Shown: positions 1-8,293, counted from the first letter of the stretch. The stretch: DNA of 64,000 nucleotides from Pseudomonadales bacterium (GCA_024234215.1 JACKOQ010000003.1:248001-312000), one strand, 5' to 3'. The notes: generated by a model from the sequence alone, not told the origin. Numbers and translations are program-made.

Positions 1-245
1 AGAAGGCGAATGGCGAAGCGGACATGCGGCCGTAGCGGATTGGAATGAGGTTCTCCAGCCGACCGGCACTGGATTCACTGGATGATCTCGACCGGATCCC
101 GGCGATTCTTTGGCGGCTTCCATCCCGCCTGCGAGGTCCTCGGCACCACATCGCGCAGCGCCTTGCCCTTGGCGCGACGCTCGTCAGCGGACAGATAGGG
201 CGCCTCGTTTCGAGCCGCGGTTTTGCGCTGACTGGGCTTGGACAT
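1..245 (-). pseudogene. DUF2252 family protein, N-terminal part, frameshifted and cut by the window edge
   Basis: Reading leftwards from the ATG at 245, 56 residues are open before a TGA at 77-75. They contain the stretch GKALRDVVPRTSQAGWKPP followed by NRRDPVEII, which is how DUF2252 proteins begin. Immediately after the stop, another frame continues the same family without a break to the edge: residues ESSAGRLENLIPIRYGRM, then SASPFAF, match the LIPIRYGRM block that follows in intact members. One extra base (or two missing) at about 74-80 therefore breaks the gene. A good Shine-Dalgarno (AGGAG) precedes the ATG and lies inside the end of the upstream small ORF. DUF2252 proteins are roughly 400 residues and of unclear, kinase-like function. 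A sequencing error cannot be excluded. The family call is firm; pseudogene status is likely. Confidence 0.72.
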
Positions 246-247
246 CT

Positions 248-424
248 TCACTCCTGTCTGTCTAGCAGTTTGTTGAAATACTTATGAATTTTAGTTTTCT
301 GAACTGGGCGTGCGCTGAAAAATCGGGGTTCCGGATACCGAAAACGCCCTTTCGGATCAATTTCTTTTGCTTGCTCTTCGATATATTCGAGCAAGCCCTT
401 GAGAAGGTCACGTGGTGAATTCAT
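248..424 (-). CDS. Small hypothetical protein (58 aa) upstream of the DUF2252 gene
   Basis: An ATG at 424 opens 58 codons ending in TGA at 250-248, three bases before the DUF2252 start. A purine-rich site (AAGAAGAGAAG) lies directly before the ATG, and the AGGAG of the next gene sits in its last codons, so the two look translationally coupled. The product is charged and soluble, with an acidic helical first third (residues 5-22) and a basic second half. I see no signal peptide, cysteine pair or membrane segment and do not recognise a family. The stretch is AT-richer than the rest of the window, which suggests acquisition from outside. The 289 bases beyond it (425-713) hold no gene I can support; they are AT-rich near 425-560 and probably carry the promoter. 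Confidence 0.5.
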   Translation of the reverse strand: MNSPRDLLKGLLEYIEEQAKEIDPKGRFRYPEPRFFSARPVQKTKIHKYFNKLLDRQE

Positions 425-713
425 CTTCTCTTCTTTTTGGAGAAATGCTGAGTCAAATTCTAACGTGCAATATACACTTGTGAAGGCGTATATCTATTTC
501 AAAAAAGGCGCATATCACTTTTTGCTCTTCACAACAGCTTGATTCAAAAAGATTCGCTCTCACGAAAGCCCCCTCCCTGCCACAGACGGCACCCCGAGGC
601 ACCGCTCTTTGAAATGGCCCGCTCGAGCGCGCGGACGCGGTTGGCCAGACTTTACGACATCGCACCCGAAAACAGAATGTGCGATGACCGAAGTCGGCGG
701 ATTCTGCCGCGCT

Positions 714-1283
714 TCAGCGCCTTGGGAAATCGCTTTCGCGGTCGACGCCCCACTGGGCTTCGTGTTCGCTCTGCTGACGCAGCAGGGTGCGGGCGATGAC
801 GAACAGCAGGTCGGAGAGCCGGTTGAGGTAGATGCGGCTGGCAGGGTTGAGGGGCGATTGACGGTCGAGATGGATCAGCCGCCGTTCGGCGCGGCGGCAG
901 ACGGTGCGGGCCAGATGGGCGGTCGCGGCGCTGCGGTTGCCACCGGGCAGCACGAAGTTGCGCAGCGGCGGCAGGGCGTCGTTCAGCACGCTCTGGGCCT
1001 CTTCGAGCATGGCGACATATTCGCCCTTTAGACGCTGGCTGCCCGGCAGGGCCAGTTCGCCGCCCAGGTCGAACAGTTGCTGCTGCACCTCTTCGAGCAG
1101 CCGGTTGATGATGTCGCCGGGTTCGATCTCGGTGCGCAGCAGGCCGATGCAGGCGTTGAGTTCATCGACGGTGCCGATGGCTTCGATGCGGGCATCGTCC
1201 TTGGGCAGACGCTGGCCGTCGGCCAGACTGGTCTCGCCACCATCGCCGCCCTTGGTGGTGATGGTGGTCAGGCGGTAGCTCAT
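714..1283 (-). CDS. ATP:cob(I)alamin adenosyltransferase, PduO/MMAB type
   Basis: This 189-residue protein transfers the adenosyl group of ATP to cob(I)alamin, making coenzyme B12 in the cytoplasm. It begins with the family signature YRLTTITTKGGDGGETSL, whose TKxGDxG loop binds ATP phosphates. It also has the mid-protein FVLPGG motif (about residue 113) and the C-terminal RRAER...YLNRLSDLLFV helix that carries the conserved active-site arginine and asparagine. Length is normal for the family. The frame is open for 49 more codons upstream, but those overlap the end of topA and lack family similarity, so the ATG at 1283 is chosen. It lies 61 bases after topA on the same strand and may be cotranscribed. 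The nearby B12-uptake genes (8.3-11 kb) fit its role. Confidence 0.93.
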   Translation of the reverse strand: MSYRLTTITTKGGDGGETSLADGQRLPKDDARIEAIGTVDELNACIGLLRTEIEPGDIINRLLEEVQQQLFDLGGELALPGSQRLKGEYVAMLEEAQSVLNDALPPLRNFVLPGGNRSAATAHLARTVCRRAERRLIHLDRQSPLNPASRIYLNRLSDLLFVIARTLLRQQSEHEAQWGVDRESDFPRR

Positions 1284-1344
1284 GCACTGTCTCGCTGCTG
1301 GGGGTTGAGGGGGATCATCCGCTCGCCACTTTCGGAACCACGCA

Positions 1345-3999
1345 TCAGGCCACCTTGCGTTTTTTGCGGGTGGCGGTGGCAGGTTTGGCGCTGTCGCGTT
1401 TCTGGCCGCTGGACGCAACCCACTTGCCATTCTGATAACGCGCCTGCCAGCCGGTGGCCTTGTCGTCGGCCTCGCTGCTGAGGTAGAGGGCGCCCTCCTT
1501 GCGGCTGAAGCGGATGAAGGTGTCGTTGCCCTGGTCGTCGGTCAGCGGCGCGCTGAGCAGGTGGGCATATTTGGGGTCGAGCTGATCGGCATGGGGCAGC
1601 AGTTCCCTGACCCGCGGTGCCCGGGTCTCGCGGTGTTTGGGAAACTGGCTGGCGGCCAGAAACAGGCCGGCGGCACCGTCGCGCAGCACGTAATGGTCGT
1701 TGACCTTGGCGCAGCGCAGTTCGGGCATCGGAATCGGGGCGCTCTTGGGCGGAGCCGCCTGACCACTCTTCAGCAGCTTGCGGGTGTTGCTGCAATCCGC
1801 CGCGGTGCAGGCGAAGAATTTGCCGAAGCGGCCGCTCTTCAGTTGCATCGATTCGCCGCATTTGTCGCAGGCGATCGAGGGGCCGTCATAGCCCTTGAGC
1901 TTGTAGCTGCCCCGTTCGATCTCGTAGCCGGCGCAGTCGGGGTTGTTGCCGCAGACGTGCAGTTTCTGGCTGGCGTCGACCAGGTAGCTCTCCATCGCGG
2001 TGCCGCAGAGCGGGCAGCGGTGGCGGGCGCGCAACTGGCGCGATTCGGCTTCGTCGTCTGCATCGGCCAGAATCGCCTCTTCGCCCGGCAGCAAGTTGAG
2101 GGTCTCCTTGCACTGTTCGGCCGCCGGCAGCGCAAAGCCTGAGCAACCGAGAAAGATGCCGGTCTTGCCGGAGCGGATCAGCATCGGCCGTGCGCAACGC
2201 GGACAGGGGATGTCGGTGGCGGTCGGCTGGTTGCCGCGCATCCCCCCTTGCGGCCGCTCGGCCAGCCGCAGCTTGCTGCTGAAGTCGTCGTAGAAGGTGT
2301 CGAGCACGGCCTTCCACTCCACCTGACCGGCGGCCACTTCGTCGAGCTGCTGTTCGAGCTGCGCGGTGAAGCCGTAGTCCATCAACTGGGTGAAGCATTC
2401 GGCCAGCCGGTCGGTCACCAGTTCGCCCATCTTTTCGGCATGGAAGCGGCGCTGGTCGAGCCGCACGTAGCCACGCTCCTGGATGGTCGAGATGATGGCG
2501 GCATAGGTCGAGGGGCGGCCGATGCCGCGCTTCTCCAGCTCCCGCACCAGGGTCGCTTCGCTGTAGCGGGCCGGCGGCTTGGTGAAGTGCTGCGCCGGTT
2601 TGAGCTGTTGCAGGTCGAGTCTGGCGCCCTCCTTCAGGTCGGGCAGTTCACGGTCATCCTCGCCCTTGGCCAGTGCCGGCAGCACCTTGAGAAAGCCATC
2701 GAACAGCATGACCCGGCCGCGCGCGCGCAGTTCGTGGTCGCCTGCCTCGACCACCAGCGTGGTGGAGGTGAAGCGCGCCGGCGCCATCTGGCAGGCGACG
2801 AACTGCCGCCAGATCAGTTCGTAAAGCCGCTGCTGATCCGGCTCCAGTCCGGCGATCTTGCCGGGTTTCGCCCGCACGTCAGTCGGACGGATCGCCTCGT
2901 GCGCCTCCTGCGCGCCGCTGCGGCTGGCATAGCCCTGTGGCTGCGGCGGCAGGTAGGTGGCGCCGAATTCGCTTTTGATCAGTTCGCGACAGCTCGCCAC
3001 CGCCTCGGCGCTGAGGTTGGTCGAGTCGGTGCGCATGTAGGTGATGTAGCCGGCCTCGTAGAGCCGCTGCGCCAGGGTCATGGTCTTCTTCACGCCGAAG
3101 CCGAGACGGGTGCTGGCCGCCTGTTGCAGCGTGGAGGTGATGAAGGGCGCACCGGGTCGGGACTGGGTCGGCTTGTCTTCGCGCTGGCGCAGGATGAACT
3201 CGGCGCCTTGCAGGGCAGCCATCGCCTTGCGGGTGGTGGCTTCATCACCCGGCTGAAATTTTTTATCGCCCTCTTTGGCGACCTGGAACCAGACCGGCGT
3301 GTGGCCCTTGCCGAGCAGTTCGGCATCGAGCGTCCAGTACTCCTCGGGCAGAAAGGCGCGAATCTCCCGTTCGCGCTCGACCACCAGCTTGACGGCCACC
3401 GACTGCACCCGCCCGGCCGACAGGCCACGGGTGATCTTGCTCCACAGCAGCGGCGAGAGCATGTAGCCCACCACCCGGTCGAGAAAACGGCGCGCCTGCT
3501 GGGCATTGACCCGGTTGAGGTCGAGCGTGCCGGGGCTGTCGAAGGCGTCGCGGATGGCGCGCTGGGTGATCTCGTTGAACACCACCCGCCGATAGCGGGC
3601 CGGATCGCCGCCGATCGCCTGCATCAGGTGCCAGGCGATCGCCTCACCCTCGCGGTCGAGGTCGGTGGCGAGGTAGATGGTGTCGGCCTCGGCGGCCAGG
3701 TGGCGCAGCTCATCGACCACCTTCTCCTTGCCCGGCAGAATCTCGTAGCGCGCCTGCCAGCCCTGCTCCGGATCGACCCCCATGCGGCGCACCAGCGGGC
3801 TGACCACGGGCGTTTTGTCGTCGGCCGCTGCCTTGGTCTTGCCACGCTTCGCGCCGCGCTCCTTGCTCGCCTCGCCACCACTGACCGGCAGGTCACGGAT
3901 GTGGCCAACGCTCGATTTGACGATGAACTCCCGTCCCAGATATTTGTTGATCGTCTTGGCCTTGGCCGGTGATTCGACGATCACCAGGGATCTGCCCAT
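1345..3999 (-). CDS. topA: DNA topoisomerase I (type IA)
   Basis: TopA relaxes negatively supercoiled DNA by single-strand passage. The 884-residue protein has an N-terminal TOPRIM domain (VIVESPAKAKTI at 6-17, acidic DLDREGEA at 113-120) and the catalytic tyrosine Y321 in ITYMRTDST, aligning with E. coli Y319. Three C-terminal zinc-ribbon modules follow, each with CPxC/CxxC pairs, and then a basic tail. A lysine-rich insert sits at about 44-62. The ATG at 3999 gives the standard start MGRSLVIVES; 63 further open codons upstream have no family similarity and cross the promoter region. The gene diverges from prpE. A consensus -35 and -10 pair and a leader hairpin lie just upstream. Confidence 0.98.
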   Translation of the reverse strand: MGRSLVIVESPAKAKTINKYLGREFIVKSSVGHIRDLPVSGGEASKERGAKRGKTKAAADDKTPVVSPLVRRMGVDPEQGWQARYEILPGKEKVVDELRHLAAEADTIYLATDLDREGEAIAWHLMQAIGGDPARYRRVVFNEITQRAIRDAFDSPGTLDLNRVNAQQARRFLDRVVGYMLSPLLWSKITRGLSAGRVQSVAVKLVVEREREIRAFLPEEYWTLDAELLGKGHTPVWFQVAKEGDKKFQPGDEATTRKAMAALQGAEFILRQREDKPTQSRPGAPFITSTLQQAASTRLGFGVKKTMTLAQRLYEAGYITYMRTDSTNLSAEAVASCRELIKSEFGATYLPPQPQGYASRSGAQEAHEAIRPTDVRAKPGKIAGLEPDQQRLYELIWRQFVACQMAPARFTSTTLVVEAGDHELRARGRVMLFDGFLKVLPALAKGEDDRELPDLKEGARLDLQQLKPAQHFTKPPARYSEATLVRELEKRGIGRPSTYAAIISTIQERGYVRLDQRRFHAEKMGELVTDRLAECFTQLMDYGFTAQLEQQLDEVAAGQVEWKAVLDTFYDDFSSKLRLAERPQGGMRGNQPTATDIPCPRCARPMLIRSGKTGIFLGCSGFALPAAEQCKETLNLLPGEEAILADADDEAESRQLRARHRCPLCGTAMESYLVDASQKLHVCGNNPDCAGYEIERGSYKLKGYDGPSIACDKCGESMQLKSGRFGKFFACTAADCSNTRKLLKSGQAAPPKSAPIPMPELRCAKVNDHYVLRDGAAGLFLAASQFPKHRETRAPRVRELLPHADQLDPKYAHLLSAPLTDDQGNDTFIRFSRKEGALYLSSEADDKATGWQARYQNGKWVASSGQKRDSAKPATATRKKRKVA

Positions 4000-4044
4000 A
4001 CCGTTGTAACCTTGTGTTCGATTGAAAAAGGATGAATAGGGTCC

Positions 4045-4072
4045 GCTGGCCCGGGTGCAGTCACAGGCCAGC
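4045..4072 (-). other. Hairpin in the presumed topA leader
   Basis: A 7-bp perfect stem (GCTGGCC / GGCCAGC) with a 14-base loop lies about 10-40 bases downstream of the candidate topA -10 box, so it would sit at the very 5' end of the topA transcript. On the plus strand the same stem is followed by TTTTT and resembles a terminator, but no plus-strand gene ends here. A leader structure for topA is the simpler reading. No experimental support can be seen in the sequence. Confidence 0.35.
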
Positions 4073-4081
4073 GCGCTTTTT

Positions 4082-4113
4082 ATTATAGAAAGTATCGAAC
4101 CACCGGCTGTCAA
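4082..4113 (-). promoter_or_regulatory. Candidate sigma-70 promoter of topA with an unusually long spacer
   Basis: On the minus strand a perfect TTGACA (4113-4108) is followed by a perfect TATAAT (4087-4082), separated by 20 bases instead of the usual 16-18. Both hexamers being perfect argues that the site is real. The long spacer suggests that activity may depend on supercoiling, which would suit topA. A TTCTAT at 17-base spacing is a poorer alternative -10. Confidence 0.5.
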
Positions 4114-4225
4114 GGCATCTTCACCGCTGCGGCGGTTGCCAAGGCGGTGCCTGCCCTTTAAGTTAGCCGGCAAATCCGCAGACCACACTCAGCACCGCGC
4201 TTCACGCCAAGGCAGGTTCCCTTCG

Positions 4226-6133
4226 ATGAGCTACCGCGACCTTCACCGACAGTCGATCACCCATCCCGAGCAGTTCTGGGGTGACCGTGCCCATGAGATC
4301 AGCTGGTACCGCGCCCCCACCACACTGCTGGGCCAGGATGAGCATGGCATCGACCGCTGGTTTGTCGATGGCGAGCTCAACAGCTGTTACCTGGCGGTCG
4401 ACTTTCACATCGAGCAGGGCCGCGGCGAGCAGACGGCGCTGATCTACGACTCGCCGGTCACCGGTAGCCAGGCGCGTTACAGCTTCCATCAACTGCGCGA
4501 CCGCGTCGCGAAGGTCGCCGGATTTCTGCAGGATCTGGGCGTCGCTCAGGGCGACCGGGTGGTGATCTACATGCCGATGGTGCCCGAAGCGGTGATCGCC
4601 ATGCTGGCCAGCGCCCGGCTCGGCGCCATCCATTCGGTGGTGTTCGGCGGTTTTGCGCCACGCGAGCTGGCATTGCGCATCGACGATGCCAAGCCCAGGG
4701 TGCTGCTCAGCGCCTCCTGCGGCATCGAGGTCGACCGGGTCATTCCCTACAAACCGCTGCTCGACGAGGCGCTGCGCCTGAGCCAGCACCGCCCGCAGCA
4801 CTGTGTCATTCTGCAGCGGCCCCAGCACCCGGCCACGCTGCTGCCGGGCCGCGACCACGACTGGCACAGCCTCGAAAGCACGGCCGAAGCCGCCGAGCCG
4901 GTGCCGGTTCGTGCCACCGATCCGCTCTACATTCTCTACACCTCCGGCACCACCGGTCGCCCCAAAGGGGTGGTGCGCGACAACGGCGGCCATGCCGTGG
5001 CCCTCAAATACAGCATGCGGGCGATCTACGACTGCGGCATCGGCGACACCTTCTGGGCCGCCTCGGATGTCGGCTGGGTGGTGGGCCACTCCTACATCGT
5101 CTACGGGCCGCTGTTTGCCGGTTGCACCACCCTGCTCTACGAAGGCAAGCCGGTGCGCACGCCCGACGCCGGCGCCTTCTGGCGGGTGATCGCCGAGCAT
5201 CAGGTGCGGGCCTTCTTCACCGCACCCACCGCAATGCGCGCGATCAAGAAGGAGGATCCCGAAGGCCATCTGCTGGCCCGGCACGACATCGGCTGCCTCA
5301 AGCAGCTGTTTCTGGCCGGCGAGCGGCTCGATCCACCCACCTACCACTGGCTGCGCAGGCTGCTGCCGGTGCCGGTGATCGACCACTGGTGGCAGACCGA
5401 GACCGGCTGGGCGATTGCCGGCAATCCGACCGGCATCGAGATGCAGCCGAGCAAACCAGGCTCGGCCACCCTGCCGATGCCAGGCTTCGATGTGCGCATC
5501 CTCGATGCCGCCGGGACGCCACTGCCCGCGGGCCAGCAGGGCAGTGTCGTCATCCGGCAGCCGCTGCCACCCGGCTGTCTGCCTACGCTGTGGGGCGACC
5601 ATCCACGCTTCGTCGCCGCCTATCTGGCCCCCTACCCCGGTTACTATCTCAGCGGCGATGGTGGTTATTTCGACGAAGAGGGCCACCTGTTCATCATGGG
5701 TCGCACCGACGATGTGATCAATGTCGCCGGCCACCGGCTCTCGACCGGCGAGATGGAGGAGGTGATCGCCGCCCATCCGGCCGTGGCCGAGTGCGCCGTG
5801 GTGGCGACCAAGGATGAGCTGAAGGGCCAGTTGCCACTGGCGCTGGTGGTGATGAAGGATGGCGCCGAGATCGAGCCCGAGGCACTGGAGCAGGCACTGG
5901 TCGCAACGGTGCGCCAGCAGATCGGTCCGATCGCCTGCTTTCGCCGCGCGCTGGTGGTGAAGCGGCTGCCCAAGACCCGCTCCGGCAAGATATTGCGCAA
6001 CGTGCTGCGGCAGATCGCCGACCACGAGCCCTACCCGATGCCAGCCACCATCGACGACCCGAAGGTGCTGGATGAGATCGGTGAACTGCTGGGCAATGGG
6101 CAGCAGAGCAGCGACAGCACCGTCCATCCATGA
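4226..6133 (+). CDS. prpE: Propionyl-CoA synthetase (propionate-CoA ligase)
   Basis: This AMP-forming ligase activates propionate to propionyl-CoA. The 635-residue protein has the acyl-adenylate core motif YILYTSGTTGRPKGV (about residues 232-246), the hinge region with LSGDGGYFDEEG and GRTDDVINVAGHR, and the C-terminal PKTRSGKILR. The lysine in that last motif (about 588) is the catalytic residue controlled by reversible acylation in this family. The N-terminus (YRDLHRQSITHPEQFW) and overall similarity match PrpE better than acetyl-CoA synthetase. The ATG at 4226 matches the family start. A 57-codon upstream extension is open but overlaps the topA promoter region. No prpB, prpC or prpD genes are nearby, so propionyl-CoA may go to the methylmalonyl pathway. 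Confidence 0.93.
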   Translation: MSYRDLHRQSITHPEQFWGDRAHEISWYRAPTTLLGQDEHGIDRWFVDGELNSCYLAVDFHIEQGRGEQTALIYDSPVTGSQARYSFHQLRDRVAKVAGFLQDLGVAQGDRVVIYMPMVPEAVIAMLASARLGAIHSVVFGGFAPRELALRIDDAKPRVLLSASCGIEVDRVIPYKPLLDEALRLSQHRPQHCVILQRPQHPATLLPGRDHDWHSLESTAEAAEPVPVRATDPLYILYTSGTTGRPKGVVRDNGGHAVALKYSMRAIYDCGIGDTFWAASDVGWVVGHSYIVYGPLFAGCTTLLYEGKPVRTPDAGAFWRVIAEHQVRAFFTAPTAMRAIKKEDPEGHLLARHDIGCLKQLFLAGERLDPPTYHWLRRLLPVPVIDHWWQTETGWAIAGNPTGIEMQPSKPGSATLPMPGFDVRILDAAGTPLPAGQQGSVVIRQPLPPGCLPTLWGDHPRFVAAYLAPYPGYYLSGDGGYFDEEGHLFIMGRTDDVINVAGHRLSTGEMEEVIAAHPAVAECAVVATKDELKGQLPLALVVMKDGAEIEPEALEQALVATVRQQIGPIACFRRALVVKRLPKTRSGKILRNVLRQIADHEPYPMPATIDDPKVLDEIGELLGNGQQSSDSTVHP

Positions 6134-6186
6134 AGGTTTGCAGACCCCATTCTCGCTGACTGATTTCACCACGGGAGTTGAATGCA

Positions 6187-6846
6187 ATGAAAAAATTGAC
6201 CCTGGCCGGCACTACCCTGACGGCCCTGCTGCTCGCACCGCTCGGCCATGCCGCCACCACCTTGGCGGTGATGGATTTCTCTTTTAGCCATGAGCTGCCC
6301 TCCCCTGCCACGGCAGCCAATGCGCTGTCGATCCGCTTCTCCTATTCGGTGCAACCCGGCGGCCTGACCGATGTCGACAGCCTGATCTTCGACGCCCTGA
6401 GCTTCGACGGCAGTGCCGCCGGCACTGTCCACACGCTGACCGACAATGCCGACGATGCCAACTATTCGAACTTTCTCGGCTATCTGCTGAGCCCGGCAAT
6501 CGATGACATCCGGGTCGATGTCATCGGCAACCAGGGCGGAGGCATCGGCATCGTGGGTCCGGAATCCTCGCTGCTGCGCACCGCCCAGGGCGCTCCCTTC
6601 AGCGGGCTGCCCGCCAACAGCCTGATTTCGGCACTGCAACTCTCGATCAGCCAGATCGACATCGATCCGTCCGCCAGCTCCGGGGCGTTCAACTGGGCGG
6701 TCACCGGCCAGTTGCGGGTCCTGGGTGAAGTGGCACCGGTGCCGCTGCCGGGGGCTGCCCCCCTGTTTGGTGCCGCAGCCCTGCTGACGCTGGCGGTGTC
6801 GGCCCGCCGTCACAGAGCCAGACCAGTGCCGTTCGAGCATTCCTGA
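6187..6846 (+). CDS. Secreted protein with a VPLPA/PEP-CTERM-type sorting signal
   Basis: This 219-residue protein starts with a typical Sec signal (MKKLTLAGTTLTALLLAPLGHA, cleaved around residue 24). Its body is rich in Ser, Asp, Gly and aliphatic residues, as in beta-sandwich surface proteins. It ends with VPLPGAAPLFGAAALL, a short hydrophobic helix and an arginine-rich tail. That tripartite C-terminus is the exosortase-type sorting signal of the VPLPA/PEP-CTERM class, so the protein is probably anchored or released after processing. No exosortase is in the window. The ATG at 6187 follows GGGAG; a TTG nine bases earlier is possible. The function of the body is unknown. It sits 53 bases after prpE and 12 bases before the next gene, so a shared transcript is possible. 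Confidence 0.75.
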   Translation: MKKLTLAGTTLTALLLAPLGHAATTLAVMDFSFSHELPSPATAANALSIRFSYSVQPGGLTDVDSLIFDALSFDGSAAGTVHTLTDNADDANYSNFLGYLLSPAIDDIRVDVIGNQGGGIGIVGPESSLLRTAQGAPFSGLPANSLISALQLSISQIDIDPSASSGAFNWAVTGQLRVLGEVAPVPLPGAAPLFGAAALLTLAVSARRHRARPVPFEHS

Positions 6847-6858
6847 TCGGCCGAACCG

Positions 6859-7524
6859 ATGAGTCCGGCCATCGAGTTTCCCGACCGCGAAACGCGCGCC
6901 CGGCTGCGCAGCGAGGTGCTCGATGCCATTGCGCTGCACCGCGCGCGCCATCCACTGCAGCAGCAGATCGAAGCAGCCGAGCCGGCGCGGCAGCGCGCCT
7001 ATCTGGCGCTGCACGAGGCCTGCCGCGAGGAGCGGCTGGCGGCGCAGCTCGACGCCCTCGATCCGGCGACTCGCGCCTGGTTGCAGCAGATCGCGGCCAT
7101 CCATGCCAGCACTGACGGCTGGAACTGCCCGCCGTTCACCTCGATCGAAAGTCCGTTCATCATCGAAACCGCCAGCACCCGCTACCACGCGGCAAGCGCC
7201 ATCGACGCGCTGGCGATGCCGGCGCTTCTTGGGTGCGACGGCACGCTGCATGGCCACTGCCGGCAGTGTGGCGTGGGGCTCAGCCACCGTATCAACCGCC
7301 AGGGCGGGCTCGATGAGCTGGCCATTCGCCAGCTCGGTGTGATCACCGACCCTGCCGACAGCGCGGCGGTCCCGGACACCCGACGGCCACCGAGCTGGCT
7401 GATCTGTGCCGACTGCCCGCCACCCGATACAGTGATCCGCCTGCCGCTGCCGCCCGCCTCGACCATCGGCAATGCCTTCTACGGCTTCATCGGCCGGCTG
7501 CGGTGCGCCCTGCACAACCCCTGA
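6859..7524 (+). CDS. MerB-like (alkylmercury lyase fold) protein lacking the catalytic cysteine
   Basis: The second half of this 221-residue protein resembles organomercurial lyase. The segment YHAASAIDALAMPALLG (109-125) parallels the MerB segment YAWCALDTLIFPALIG, and HGHC at 131-134 falls exactly where MerB has C117. Aligning them, the catalytic D99 is kept (D116) but catalytic C96 is serine (S113). Further cysteines at 137, 183 and 186 could replace the third MerB cysteine or bind a metal. The N-terminal 90 residues are helical and charged and lack the MerB winged-helix signature. No mer operon is present. The protein may bind a metal or small thiol rather than cleave C-Hg bonds. The fold assignment rests on pattern recognition and is moderate. 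Confidence 0.5.
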   Translation: MSPAIEFPDRETRARLRSEVLDAIALHRARHPLQQQIEAAEPARQRAYLALHEACREERLAAQLDALDPATRAWLQQIAAIHASTDGWNCPPFTSIESPFIIETASTRYHAASAIDALAMPALLGCDGTLHGHCRQCGVGLSHRINRQGGLDELAIRQLGVITDPADSAAVPDTRRPPSWLICADCPPPDTVIRLPLPPASTIGNAFYGFIGRLRCALHNP

Positions 7525-7548
7525 CAACCCAACCGCGAGGTTCCTTCG

Positions 7549-8247
7549 ATGCCGCCACATGTGACCATTCATCAACGTTTCGTCGGCCCACCCGGCATGG
7601 GCAATGGCGGCTATGTCGCCGGTGCGGTGGCGGCATTCATCGAGGGTCCGGCACGGATCAAACTGGCCAGACCGACCCCCCTCGACCGCCCGCTGCCGAT
7701 CGTGCGCACCCCCAGTGGCGGCGCACTGTTGCAGGATCAGGGCGAGACGCTGGTCGAGGGTGAACCGACCCAGTTGACGCTGAGTGTTCCCGCCCCCCCT
7801 GACTTCGCCACCGCCCGGCGGCTGATGGCCGATTCGGTGGCACTGCAACGCCCGGTGCATCCGATCTGCTTCGTCTGCAGTGCGCAGCGTGGCGAAAACG
7901 ATGGCCTGCGGATTCATCCGGGACGGGTGGACGACACGATGATGGTGGCCGCCGCTTGGACGCCCGATGCATCACTGGCCGATGCCAGCGGCCTGATCGA
8001 TCCGATCTTTCTGTGGTCGGCGCTCGACTGCCCGGGTGCCTACGCCTTCATGATCGACCGCAAGCCCGGTTTTCTCGGCACCCTCAGCGGATCGATCGAA
8101 GGGGAGATCAGACCCGGCGAGGAGTGTGTGGTGATCGGCTGGCAGATCGGCAGCTCCGGGCGCAAGCTGCTGGCCGGCAGCGCCATCTTCAACGCCGCCA
8201 ACCAGCTCTGCGGCCGCGCCGAAGCGATCTGGATCGAGGCGGGCTGA
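7549..8247 (+). CDS. Hotdog-fold thioesterase-like protein
   Basis: This 232-residue protein has the arrangement of a double-hotdog acyl-CoA thioesterase-like family. An early FVGPPGMGNGGYVAGAVA segment (about 11-28) forms the central helix and its approach. A second unit follows with HPICFVCSAQR and GLRIHPG (about 104-124) and a helix FLWSALDCPGAY (about 154-165), where the aspartate may be catalytic. Such proteins hydrolyse or hold acyl-CoA esters in the cytoplasm; the substrate is unknown. It starts 24 bases after the MerB-like gene in the same direction and ends at a hairpin facing a converging gene. The position downstream of propionyl-CoA synthetase is suggestive only. Confidence 0.7.
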   Translation: MPPHVTIHQRFVGPPGMGNGGYVAGAVAAFIEGPARIKLARPTPLDRPLPIVRTPSGGALLQDQGETLVEGEPTQLTLSVPAPPDFATARRLMADSVALQRPVHPICFVCSAQRGENDGLRIHPGRVDDTMMVAAAWTPDASLADASGLIDPIFLWSALDCPGAYAFMIDRKPGFLGTLSGSIEGEIRPGEECVVIGWQIGSSGRKLLAGSAIFNAANQLCGRAEAIWIEAG

Positions 8248-8260
8248 GGCAAGGTGATTC

Positions 8261-8285
8261 CGGACGCGGCAGGGCACCGCGTCCG
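8261..8285. terminator. Hairpin between converging genes
   Basis: A perfect 9-bp stem (CGGACGCGG / CCGCGTCCG) with a 7-base loop fills the 46-base gap between two converging genes. There is no T tract on either side, so it is either a Rho-assisted terminator or a 3'-end protecting structure serving both directions. Confidence 0.45.
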
Positions 8286-8293
8286 CAACGGCG

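Noticed and set aside
453..1031. Small overlapping frames right of the DUF2252 locus
   Set aside because: Arg/Pro/Gly-rich translations without ribosome-binding sites; partly antisense to the adenosyltransferase gene.
2248..3972. A 574-codon open frame antisense to topA
   Set aside because: It is a by-product of high-GC codon usage. The composition is Gly/Ala/Arg/His-rich without family motifs, while topA on the other strand is certain.
4045..4083. Plus-strand intrinsic terminator in the topA-prpE gap
   Set aside because: It has a stem and T run, but no plus-strand gene ends there. It fits better as a leader hairpin of topA.
4202..6187. A 661-codon open frame antisense to prpE
   Set aside because: Same cause; no motifs, and prpE is well supported.
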